A stretch of 7,768 nt of DNA from Clostridia bacterium (GTDB lineage: Bacteria > Bacillota > Clostridia > DSM-8532): positions 1-7,768 of the forward strand of contig JAOABT010000423.1 in assembly GCA_026418215.1 (NCBI GenBank), given 5' to 3'. A program made the position numbers and the translations under genes. Under the pieces are notes generated by a model. That model was not told where the DNA came from, did not search any database, and saw nothing but the letters and a program-made list of their open reading frames with translations. Shown here one piece after another: positions 1-5,388 of this stretch. The stretch's first letter is position 1, and every line of letters begins with the position of its first letter.

Positions 1-19
1 AGATGTGTATAAGAGACAG
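1..19 (+). other. Tn5/Nextera transposase mosaic-end adapter (sequencing artefact)
   Basis: The first 19 bases read AGATGTGTATAAGAGACAG, which is exactly the 19-bp mosaic end used in tagmentation libraries. It is followed at base 20 by a continuing phage tail reading frame. It is therefore untrimmed adapter on a contig end. Any protein that starts here with the residues VYKRQ or MYKRQ is an artefactual N terminus. Confidence 0.97.
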
Positions 20-277
20 CCGTTTACGATTGAGATAACCGGCCCTGCTCAAAACCCTGTGGTGACAGTTGGTGCTGCCGAGCTTTCTTATTCCGGGGCT
101 ATTCCGGCGGGTGAGACCTTAGTAATTTGGTCAAACGTTAGTGCCGGTACAGTTAGGCTCGGGAATTCTAATGGGCGGGCGAACTACTGCGGCCTATTTC
201 CGGGGCTTGCCCCTGGTGAGACAAGTATTGAAGCTGATACAAACGTTACCGTTAGGTGGCGAGACAGGTGGATATAA
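20..277 (+). CDS. Phage distal tail protein (Dit-like), C-terminal part only
   Basis: An open frame of about 85 codons runs from the adapter junction to a TAA stop; the 5' part of the gene is missing because the contig ends here. The visible residues have the pattern of the C-terminal galectin-like domain of siphovirus Dit/phage tail family proteins: PFTIEITGPAQNPVV, a GETLVI strand, LPxLAPGETSI-like text (here FPGLAPGETSIEA), and a final VRWRDRWI strand. Dit forms the hexameric hub joining the tail tube to the baseplate and tail tip. The next gene starts 24 bases downstream and encodes a tail-tip protein, the usual Dit-Tal order. The family is inferred from pattern memory and gene order, not from a search. 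The GTG at base 5 lies inside the adapter and is not a real start. Confidence 0.75.
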   Translation, partial: PFTIEITGPAQNPVVTVGAAELSYSGAIPAGETLVIWSNVSAGTVRLGNSNGRANYCGLFPGLAPGETSIEADTNVTVRWRDRWI

Positions 278-301
278 AAACATGAGGGGGGCAAAAATAC
301 T

Positions 302-2044
302 ATGGAAATTCCTGAGGCTATTCTTGTAAAAACCCATGACGGAAAACTCCGGGCGTACTTATCGCCCGAACAGGACGGACTGACAAACTGCTACTGCGAT
401 ACCCGGTTAAACGGTGAGAGCACCCTGGAGTTTAAGCTTCCGGCTACCTCAAAAAAGCTTGCCGAGATTACCCCGGACTGCACGATATGGGCCGGGGGAA
501 GGGTTTACACCCCTTACAGGGACGAAACCATGGATATTGAGCGAACCGCAGACAACAAGCTCTGGGCCAATATTACCGCACAAGAGCGCTGGGTGGAGCT
601 GGATGCCATGTTTGTGGAGCCCTACCTTTCCAACGACCCGAACACGCCTGTGCCATCTGACCTGACCTTTATGGTGGTGGGCGGCGGCAATGACCTATCC
701 GGAGGGAGGTATGCCGTAGGGACGGCGGGCCACGCCATGTATGCAGCGCTGAACGGCTCCGGCTGGGCCGTGGGAACTGTGGATGTTCCCGGAATACACG
801 ATATTGAGACCGAAAAGGTGAGCAGATTTCAGATCGTGAAGGAGATTCAGAGCATTTGGGGAGGCTACATAGTTTGGGATTCGGTGAACAAGGTGGTGCA
901 TTTGCGTTCTGAGGCGGCATGGCAAAACTATACCGGGTTTGAAATTCGCTACAGGAAGAACCTTAAGCACATTACCAGAACCCAGAGCAACCGTCTTATT
1001 ACAAAGCTTTATTGCTTCGGCAAGGATGATTTGGATATTGCTTCGGTTAACGGCGGCCAGAAGTTCCTGACTGACCACAGCTACACGGCTCGGGAATATA
1101 CCGGGATTTACCGGGCCCCAGATGTGGAAGACCCGCAGGAGCTGATGGATATGGCACGGGCGGAGCTTTCCTTTAACTGCAAGCCGCGTCATATGTACCA
1201 GGTTGGCATGGTTGACCTGCGTACCCTTCCCGAATATGAACATGAGGACTTTGCCCTGGGCGACATGGTGGATATTTGCGACCCGGATGTTGGCACGGCA
1301 CGGGCAAGGATCAACCGCTACAAGTTCAACGTTTTCAAGCCCTGGGAATGCGAGCTTGAGTTGGGAGACCCTCACGAAAACTTTTTTGCTGCCTTAAAAG
1401 CCTCCTTTACCACCACCGGCTACCTGGACGAGACATTGACATCTCGCGGGCAGCTTTCTGGCTACAAGCTTGTGGACGGGAGTGTTGAGGATATGAAGAT
1501 TGTGAGCCTAACCGCCGACAAGATTACAGCCGGAACCATTACCGCCTTGATAAGCATTGTGTCTCCTACCATTCTTGGCGGGCTTGTGCAGGGCACGATT
1601 ATTCGCACCGCCGCCGAGGGGAATGTGCGGCTAGAGATTAAGAGCAACGGGTTTACAGGGTACAACGGATTGAACCAGAAGGAAGGAATTTCGATTGAAA
1701 CGGGGAATTTTGGTTATAGTGCACTTAGGTTTTACGCTCACAATGCTTTGTCTATGGGCGGTTTAGTTTACGATACCTTGGGTGGATTAACTTTGTTTTC
1801 TGATAGTGGTGGAAATATTTTAATAGATCCACGCAGTGGAATTGCTATACCTAAAGGCGTTTGGGAATGTTCTGATGCTAGATTTACTGATCTCTACGAT
1901 GAAAATGGAAACAGGTATGCTACTGAATCATATGCAGCTCAGAAGGGAGCCTCCACCAGCAGTGATACCCATAGCCATACCATTACCATCAACGGGCAGA
2001 CATATACCACGAGTTCAAGTTCTCACAGCCATTCCCAGGAATAA
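302..2044 (+). CDS. Phage tail tip protein: Tal/Gp37-like N-terminal part fused to a receptor-binding C terminus
   Basis: A 580-aa protein starting at ATG 302, with a GAGGGGG ribosome site about 10 bases upstream, directly after Dit. Residues about 1-360 resemble the tail-associated (Tal)/ReqiPepy6 Gp37-like minor structural proteins: an N-terminal strand-rich part, ITAQERWVEL near 91-100, and the IQSIWGGYIVWD...VVHLRSE block near 182-204. TADKITAGTI at 404-413 is a linker motif common where tail tip proteins pass into trimeric fibre or receptor-binding parts. The C terminus is rich in Ser/Thr and has two HSH triplets (557-559 and 575-577), similar to the metal-binding HxH motifs at tail fibre tips such as T4 gp37. 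No peptidase or muramidase domain is recognised. Bases about 1680-1930 fall to near 39% GC by hand count, against 53-62% in sampled stretches earlier in the gene, suggesting an exchanged receptor-binding module. The long minus-strand frame at 695-1375 is an antisense shadow. Confidence 0.85.
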   Translation: MEIPEAILVKTHDGKLRAYLSPEQDGLTNCYCDTRLNGESTLEFKLPATSKKLAEITPDCTIWAGGRVYTPYRDETMDIERTADNKLWANITAQERWVELDAMFVEPYLSNDPNTPVPSDLTFMVVGGGNDLSGGRYAVGTAGHAMYAALNGSGWAVGTVDVPGIHDIETEKVSRFQIVKEIQSIWGGYIVWDSVNKVVHLRSEAAWQNYTGFEIRYRKNLKHITRTQSNRLITKLYCFGKDDLDIASVNGGQKFLTDHSYTAREYTGIYRAPDVEDPQELMDMARAELSFNCKPRHMYQVGMVDLRTLPEYEHEDFALGDMVDICDPDVGTARARINRYKFNVFKPWECELELGDPHENFFAALKASFTTTGYLDETLTSRGQLSGYKLVDGSVEDMKIVSLTADKITAGTITALISIVSPTILGGLVQGTIIRTAAEGNVRLEIKSNGFTGYNGLNQKEGISIETGNFGYSALRFYAHNALSMGGLVYDTLGGLTLFSDSGGNILIDPRSGIAIPKGVWECSDARFTDLYDENGNRYATESYAAQKGASTSSDTHSHTITINGQTYTTSSSSHSHSQE

Positions 2045-2045
2045 T

Positions 2046-2074
2046 TTGCCATTATATTGCAAATAATATATAAT
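2046..2074 (+). promoter_or_regulatory. Sigma-A/sigma-70-type promoter for the stalk-domain gene
   Basis: TTGCCA (2046-2051) and a perfect TATAAT (2069-2074) are separated by 17 bases, close to consensus. The -35 box begins two bases after the tail gene stop codon, and the predicted start point would lie about 25 bases before the ATG at 2106. The gene can thus be expressed independently of the late tail operon, for example from a prophage. Confidence 0.7.
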
Positions 2075-2105
2075 ATGCTTATGTAATTTATGGAGGCGAT
2101 TTTCG

Positions 2106-2696
2106 ATGAAGAGGTTTCTTTCCGGGTTCCTTTGCGCGACATTCCTATTTGCAGCTATGACTATGGTATTTGCTGCCGATCAGAGCATTAAGGTGAAGTT
2201 CAACAACATCCGCATCATGATAGACGGCAAATTCATTGACACGGGAAAGGCTGAGCCCTTTATTTATAACGGGTATACCTACACCCCTTCCCGGCTTGTG
2301 GCGGAGGGATTGGGCGCTACCGTCAAATTTAATGATACCTATAACGCAGTTGAAATCAAAACACAAAATAGTGAGGTAATGTCCATGAAGACACCTGATA
2401 ATGTGCAGATACGGTCTATTGACGGAAAGCAATATGTGCGCATACCAGATTTCAATTCCTCTTATTCAAACACAATTTTTGAAATTAAGAGTTTGAGGGG
2501 TGCTGCCCCTGATTTTGCTGAAAAAATTGTATTAATTCAATATGATTATATTCCTAAGAATAGATATAGCAACAATGATACACCATACAAAATTATTTTA
2601 GACAACATTCCTATTGCACCAATTCCTAATAGCGGGCCTTTCTATATCGGTTTGGACTACTATTTGTCCAGCATACTGCCGTTGGTTAGCAAATAA
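2106..2696 (+). CDS. Secreted protein with copper amine oxidase N-terminal (stalk) domain; moron candidate
   Basis: A 196-aa protein; ATG 2106 has a GGAGG site (2092-2096) 9 bases upstream. Residues 1-23 form a signal peptide: basic MKRF start, hydrophobic core, and a VFA|AD cleavage site. Residues about 27-86 match the copper amine oxidase N-terminal-like stalk domain (PF07833 type): IMIDGKFI, PFIYNGYTYTPSRLVAEGLGA, then VKFND..NAVEI. In Firmicutes this domain is a small secreted or cell-surface module; it has no amine oxidase activity by itself. Residues 87-196 are not recognised. GC drops sharply after about base 2340 (to 18% over 2521-2580 by hand count), so the C-terminal half may have a different origin. 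The gene has its own promoter and terminator behind the tail genes, the definition of a moron. A role at the host surface, such as superinfection exclusion, is only inference. Confidence 0.8.
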   Translation: MKRFLSGFLCATFLFAAMTMVFAADQSIKVKFNNIRIMIDGKFIDTGKAEPFIYNGYTYTPSRLVAEGLGATVKFNDTYNAVEIKTQNSEVMSMKTPDNVQIRSIDGKQYVRIPDFNSSYSNTIFEIKSLRGAAPDFAEKIVLIQYDYIPKNRYSNNDTPYKIILDNIPIAPIPNSGPFYIGLDYYLSSILPLVSK

Positions 2697-2715
2697 ATAC
2701 AATTTTTCTATAACC

Positions 2716-2753
2716 GGGGATAGGCACACCGTCTATCCCTTACTTTTTTATTT
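2716..2753 (+). terminator. Rho-independent terminator after the stalk-domain gene
   Basis: GGGATAG (2717-2723) pairs with CTATCCC (2733-2739), and the stem can extend inward with G-U and C-G pairs to a 5-base loop. A T-rich tail (TACTTTTTTATTT, 2741-2753) follows on the + strand. There is no T tract on the minus side, so it acts only on rightward transcription. It closes the promoter-gene-terminator unit. Confidence 0.8.
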
Positions 2754-2792
2754 GGGGTAAACGCTATAGATATATCCAATGTCATTTCAATT

Positions 2793-2909
2793 CTACTTTT
2801 TATACTGCCCGAAGTTTTTGCGCATAACATAAGCCACAAGTTGGACTTTCAGAGCGGGATGGTCTCTAGCGAGTTCAAGAAACTCGTGAAATGGAATAGC
2901 CTTAAGCTT
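2793..2909 (-). pseudogene. Short coding remnant without a start (unknown protein, C-terminal fragment)
   Basis: On the minus strand a 38-codon frame ends in TAG (2793-2795) and begins right after an in-frame TGA (2910-2912), with no ATG, GTG or TTG start near its 5' end. The peptide looks like real protein: AIPFHEFLELARDHPALKVQ then LVAYVMRKNFGQYKK, with amphipathic helices and a basic end. An ATG at 2911-2913 reads MKA and then hits TAA; one base of frameshift would join it to the frame. No ribosome site is seen. It lies behind the late regulator gene and between two + strand terminators. It is probably the decayed tail of a gene; the family is not recognised. Confidence 0.35.
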
Positions 2910-2930
2910 TCATATTCTGGTTATTGTGAC

Positions 2931-2959
2931 GGGGGGGCTTAGCGCCCCCCCTTATTTTT
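2931..2959 (+). terminator. Strong G7/C7 hairpin terminator (rightward)
   Basis: Seven G plus C (2931-2938) pair perfectly with G plus seven C (2944-2951) around a TTAGC loop, followed by TTATTTTTA (2952-2960). The T-rich tail exists only on the + strand, so this is a second rightward terminator about 200 bases after the first. It protects the convergent minus operon from tail-gene read-through. The tail overlaps the stop codon of the minus-strand gene that ends at 2958. Confidence 0.8.
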
Positions 2960-3479
2960 ATGCCTTTATGAGATCCAGAACATGTGTATACTGACCGTAA
3001 GTGATACGTGCAACCGAGACTATGTACTCTATTGCGCTGTTTCGGATGCTGGTGGCCTTGCTTTTGCTCATGAAATAGCTGTTCTGCCTAAGCACTTCCA
3101 AGACCTGCTTCCAGGTGTTATTTTCACTCCAATAATAGGTTTCCAGCACAAGCCGCTGGACGCTTCTCATGCCAGACAGAGCAAAGTTTATTTTGTCGAT
3201 GACCGTTGATAGCTCATTGATATCTGCAATTATTTGGGTACGCTCAAGATACGCCTCTCTCCTATATCGGATGGCGACATTTCCTGTTTTGTCTGAGATT
3301 GAACCGGTAGGCGGCATAGACCCGCCCTGATGGTTTCCCACCACCTGCGAGTAAATGGCATCGTGGATGTTGCCCTTAAGGCTTGATAGATCGGTATGGA
3401 GATTTTTTAGAACAATTTGCAGCGTTGGCAGTAATTCAAAGAGCTTTTCAGCTTCATGATAGCGTATGAAGTCACCCAA
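2958..3479 (-). CDS. ArpU/DUF1492-like phage late transcription regulator (sigma-region-4-like HTH)
   Basis: Called as 173 aa from a TTG at 3477-3479, because GGGAG (3488-3492) lies 8 bases upstream; the longer in-frame GTG start at 3572 has no ribosome site and lies on top of a promoter. The N-terminal half (DFIRYHEAEKLFELLPTL...) is helical with a central KTGNVAIRYR segment. Residues about 101-154 (LSGMRSVQRLVLETYYWSE, WKQVLEVL, SKSKATSIRNSAIEYI) have the layout of a sigma-70 region 4/HTH, as in ArpU and DUF1492 phage regulators, which act on late promoters. It is the last intact gene of the leftward operon, a place often held by such regulators before the late genes. The family is inferred from pattern only; an unrelated HTH protein is possible. 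Confidence 0.65.
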   Translation of the reverse strand: MGDFIRYHEAEKLFELLPTLQIVLKNLHTDLSSLKGNIHDAIYSQVVGNHQGGSMPPTGSISDKTGNVAIRYRREAYLERTQIIADINELSTVIDKINFALSGMRSVQRLVLETYYWSENNTWKQVLEVLRQNSYFMSKSKATSIRNSAIEYIVSVARITYGQYTHVLDLIKA

Positions 3480-3563
3480 TGACAGCACTCCCTTTCGTTT
3501 TAGGTCTTTTCTTCTTAGGAGAATGTTGTCTTTCAGTAACTTACTTGAAATGTCTATGCTTTG

Positions 3564-3591
3564 ATTATACACTAATGGTGCATGTTGTAAA
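3564..3591 (-). promoter_or_regulatory. Promoter for the late-regulator gene
   Basis: On the minus strand TTTACA (3586-3591) and TATAAT (3564-3569) are 16 bases apart. The predicted start point is near 3557, giving a leader of about 78 bases before the TTG start at 3479. The -10 box overlaps the upstream GTG codon, which argues against that GTG being the start. Confidence 0.6.
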
Positions 3592-3614
3592 GGATAATGT
3601 GCTGTTTTTTGGCT

Positions 3615-3803
3615 TTACTGCATATTCCACGGAACCGGGTACTTTCGTTTGACCTTGATTCCATACCGGGTGAGCTGTTCGGAGGAAATGGCGGCCTCCC
3701 TTCTTTTCTTGTTTTCAGAATCAAAAGCAAGATATTGAGCGCATGAGGCGTGGCATCCGATTTGGCGCTTTTTGCAGCCATAGCAAGGATTGGGGTGGTT
3801 CAT
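3615..3803 (-). CDS. Small Cys-rich, probably zinc-binding phage protein
   Basis: A 62-aa protein, ATG at 3801-3803, overlapping the stop of the preceding gene as ATGA, with AGAGGG about 10 bases upstream. Near the N terminus C7-x2-C10-x6-C17-H18-x2-C21 forms a likely zinc site, followed by a charged helix (FDSENKKRREAA) and a basic C terminus (IKVKRKYPVPW). Short proteins of the form CxxC...GCHxxC are common hypothetical genes in early regions of Firmicutes phages; no specific function is known to me. The alternative frame at 3572-3781 has no such pattern and is a shadow. Confidence 0.75.
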   Translation of the reverse strand: MNHPNPCYGCKKRQIGCHASCAQYLAFDSENKKRREAAISSEQLTRYGIKVKRKYPVPWNMQ

Positions 3804-4066
3804 GTTTTGACCACCCTCTTCAACCGGGTAACCTTGACCTGCTCATCGCCGTTTGAGAAGTATGTATTATAGACATCTGCGAGCTCCTTCAAGACATAGG
3901 GAAGGACTTTGCCGCTCATTCCGAATTCTCCGTTGGCATTGCTAAGCAGGAGGACATGGCTGTCTTTAATGTCGATGTGATAGTCTTGGGCCACCATAGA
4001 GTCGATGATTAAAACACCGTCCTCTTTTTCCATTGTGCTGAGCCTGTCTCTAAACTCTTCTGCCAT
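3800..4066 (-). CDS. Small hypothetical phage protein
   Basis: An 88-aa protein if it begins at ATG 4066 (GGGAG 11 bases upstream); an in-frame ATG at 4075 (91 aa) is only 2 bases from that site and so less likely. The sequence MAEEFRDRLSTMEKEDGVLI is followed by a strand-rich middle (SHVLLLSNANGEFG) and a basic tail (VKVTRLKRVVKT). I do not recognise the family. Its start lies inside the end of the upstream gene, and its stop overlaps the next gene's ATG by 4 bases, indicating translational coupling. Confidence 0.7.
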   Translation of the reverse strand: MAEEFRDRLSTMEKEDGVLIIDSMVAQDYHIDIKDSHVLLLSNANGEFGMSGKVLPYVLKELADVYNTYFSNGDEQVKVTRLKRVVKT

Positions 4067-4490
4067 TGTTTTCATTTCTCCCTTCTGCCTCGTATCGTTT
4101 TAGGGTCATGCTGAGTTCACAGTTTTCAGAATGCCCATGTTCCCGCACGTTACCGCAAACAGGGCAATGATGGTAGTTGATGTCCATGGTGCATCCGTCC
4201 ACAACGAGAACACCATGAGAGTTTGAGCACCATTGAAGGCCAAGGAGCATTTCATATAACACACGGGTCAGGTTGCTTGTTGTGGGCTCTACTTGTTCCT
4301 GTTTCTGTTCTTGTTCAATGATGGGCGGTGTCATGGTCTCATTCCTCATTTCTTCACATTGATTGTTGGCGGGAGGTGGCCACGGCATACCGTTTGACAT
4401 GCAGAATGACTCCATCAGCTTTTCTGACGGCTTCCGGCCAAAGCGTTCAAAATACCATTCCTTGTATTCTTTAAGGCTGTTCATCGTCAT
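4050..4490 (-). CDS. Hypothetical phage protein with C-terminal zinc-knuckle-like motif
   Basis: About 146 aa from ATG 4490 (AAAGGAG 12 bases upstream); ATG 4502 is immediately next to the ribosome site and ATG 4484 is also possible. The N terminus (LKEYKEWYFERFGRKPSEKLMESF) is an aromatic, charged helix. The middle is a flexible Gln/Glu-rich linker (IIEQEQKQEQVEP). The C terminus has HHCPVCGNVREHGHSENCEL, with C109, C112, H120 and C124 likely to bind zinc. This CPxCG...GHxxxCEL form is frequent in small phage proteins of unknown role. It overlaps the genes on both sides by about 20 bases, so it belongs to the same operon. Confidence 0.7.
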   Translation of the reverse strand: MTMNSLKEYKEWYFERFGRKPSEKLMESFCMSNGMPWPPPANNQCEEMRNETMTPPIIEQEQKQEQVEPTTSNLTRVLYEMLLGLQWCSNSHGVLVVDGCTMDINYHHCPVCGNVREHGHSENCELSMTLKRYEAEGRNENNGRRV

Positions 4491-4662
4491 CGTAGGTTTC
4501 ATCTCCTTTCGGTTTCCAGTTCCATGCCGTCTCTACGAGATCGGCTAACCCGTATCTTTCATACTTTCTGAGCAGGGCACCGATGATGTAGGGGATTTGA
4601 TGATCCGGGGCCTTGCTGATAGCCATATGAATTTTGGAGGCAACAATTTCGGCCTTTGTCAT
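4471..4662 (-). CDS. Small hypothetical phage protein
   Basis: A 63-aa protein, ATG 4660-4662, overlapping the TGA of the 3D-domain gene as ATGA, with GGCGGGG upstream. The longer frame to 4755 only copies the end of the 3D gene in another frame. It has a predicted helical body (TKAEIVASKIHMAI...PYIIGALLRKYERYGLADLV) and an acidic, disordered tail (GDETYDDDEQP). I do not recognise it; size and coupling suggest an accessory early protein. Confidence 0.65.
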   Translation of the reverse strand: MTKAEIVASKIHMAISKAPDHQIPYIIGALLRKYERYGLADLVETAWNWKPKGDETYDDDEQP

Positions 4663-5267
4663 GGTGTCACCCCGCCATCCAGAATATAGATTTCGAGGTT
4701 TCTGACCCCGAACTGCATACACGCTTTGTGACTTTGCATGAAGACATCCAGGCAATTATCCTTCACAGCGTTCCCCCGGTCTTGAACAACAAAGACTCCG
4801 CCGTTTGGTTTATCCTTAAAATATGGGATATAGATTCGTGTCCCGAACGGAATGCCCGGCCCTGCGGCAACCGTATACCATTCTTTCACCCTGCTGCCTG
4901 AAGCTGTGATTCCGTACTCGGGATGTGACGGGAGCTTCTTGCAGGAGGCGTAGGAAAGGTCATAGGCCTTCACGCGCATGGTAACTGACCGTATTTTTCT
5001 TTCCCCGCGGGGTGCCATGGCTTGAGTATCGCCATTTTGAATGCTCATCACGGGCAGGCATGGTTCAGTGCTGGGTATTGCCGGATTGACCTTTACCTTA
5101 ATTTTTTTAAGAGCTTCATTCTGCATCAGATTGACTTTTTCATAAGATGCCAGCCTCGATAGGATACGGGCATTATCACGTGTCAGTGCTTCTACCTGAT
5201 GGAACAAAAGCATTAACGCTATGAGGATAACGGACAGGACAAATTTATGACGTGTGTGTTTTCTCAT
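4659..5267 (-). CDS. Membrane-anchored 3D-domain cell-wall protein (lytic transglycosylase-like fold)
   Basis: 202 aa from ATG 5265-5267, with AGGAG 7 bases upstream; the ATG at 5291 lacks a site. Residues about 9-29 are a hydrophobic signal/anchor (FVLSVILIALMLLFHQVEAL) after a basic start, then a short helical stalk and a linker. The C-terminal 3D (PF06725-type) domain runs from about residue 98 (VKAYDLSYASC) through YGITASG, IPFGTRIYIP, VVQDRG and LDVF to FGVRNLEIYIL. The family (YocH/YuiC, RpfB-like, related to MltA) acts on peptidoglycan outside the membrane. Two of the three namesake aspartates are present (D163 and D174, 11 apart as usual); the first is absent (AAGPGIPFGT instead of a VDP-type motif). 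It could be a lysis or wall-remodelling enzyme, or a non-catalytic binder. It is the first gene after the recombinase. Confidence 0.8.
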   Translation of the reverse strand: MRKHTRHKFVLSVILIALMLLFHQVEALTRDNARILSRLASYEKVNLMQNEALKKIKVKVNPAIPSTEPCLPVMSIQNGDTQAMAPRGERKIRSVTMRVKAYDLSYASCKKLPSHPEYGITASGSRVKEWYTVAAGPGIPFGTRIYIPYFKDKPNGGVFVVQDRGNAVKDNCLDVFMQSHKACMQFGVRNLEIYILDGGVTP

Positions 5268-5289
5268 GTGATTTCTCCTTTTGCGCAGC

Positions 5290-5314
5290 AAAAAATAAAC
5301 ACGGAGGTGTTTAT
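5290..5314 (-). terminator. Hairpin with T tract between recombinase and 3D gene (weak terminator or operator)
   Basis: On the minus strand ATAAACAC, a CTCC loop and GTGTTTAT form a perfect 8-bp stem (5295-5314), followed by TTTTT (5290-5294). The stem is AT-rich, so termination may be partial. It could reduce transcription from the recombinase gene into the 3D gene, or be a protein-binding palindrome. An overlapping AACACG/CGTGTT pairing (5298-5303 with 5315-5320) gives an alternative fold. Confidence 0.45.
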
Positions 5315-5388
5315 CGTGTTATTAATTTAATAAATTGTCTTTCAGAAGAACGTGAGAAGAAGCAAGAAGGATGTGTTGGAATGAAATT

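Noticed and set aside
695..1375. 226-codon minus-strand frame inside the tail tip gene
   Set aside because: It lies antisense to a clear tail protein, lacks a recognisable domain and ribosome site, and fits the usual shadow of a GC-rich gene.
1690..2044. Diversity-generating retroelement target in the tail tip
   Set aside because: No reverse transcriptase or template repeat is present in the window, and no adenine-specific variable repeat pair was seen.
2724..2942. 72-codon + strand open frame between the two terminators (GTG start possible at 2757)
   Set aside because: No ribosome site; most of it is codon-for-codon antisense to the better-looking minus-strand remnant, and it runs into the terminator hairpin.
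3572..3781. Minus-strand frame of 69 codons
   Set aside because: It overlaps the Cys-rich gene in another frame and lacks its zinc-site pattern and coupled start.
4663..4755. N-terminal extension of the small protein that starts at 4662
   Set aside because: These codons are the +1 reading of the conserved 3D-domain C terminus; the ATGA-overlap start at 4662 is better supported.
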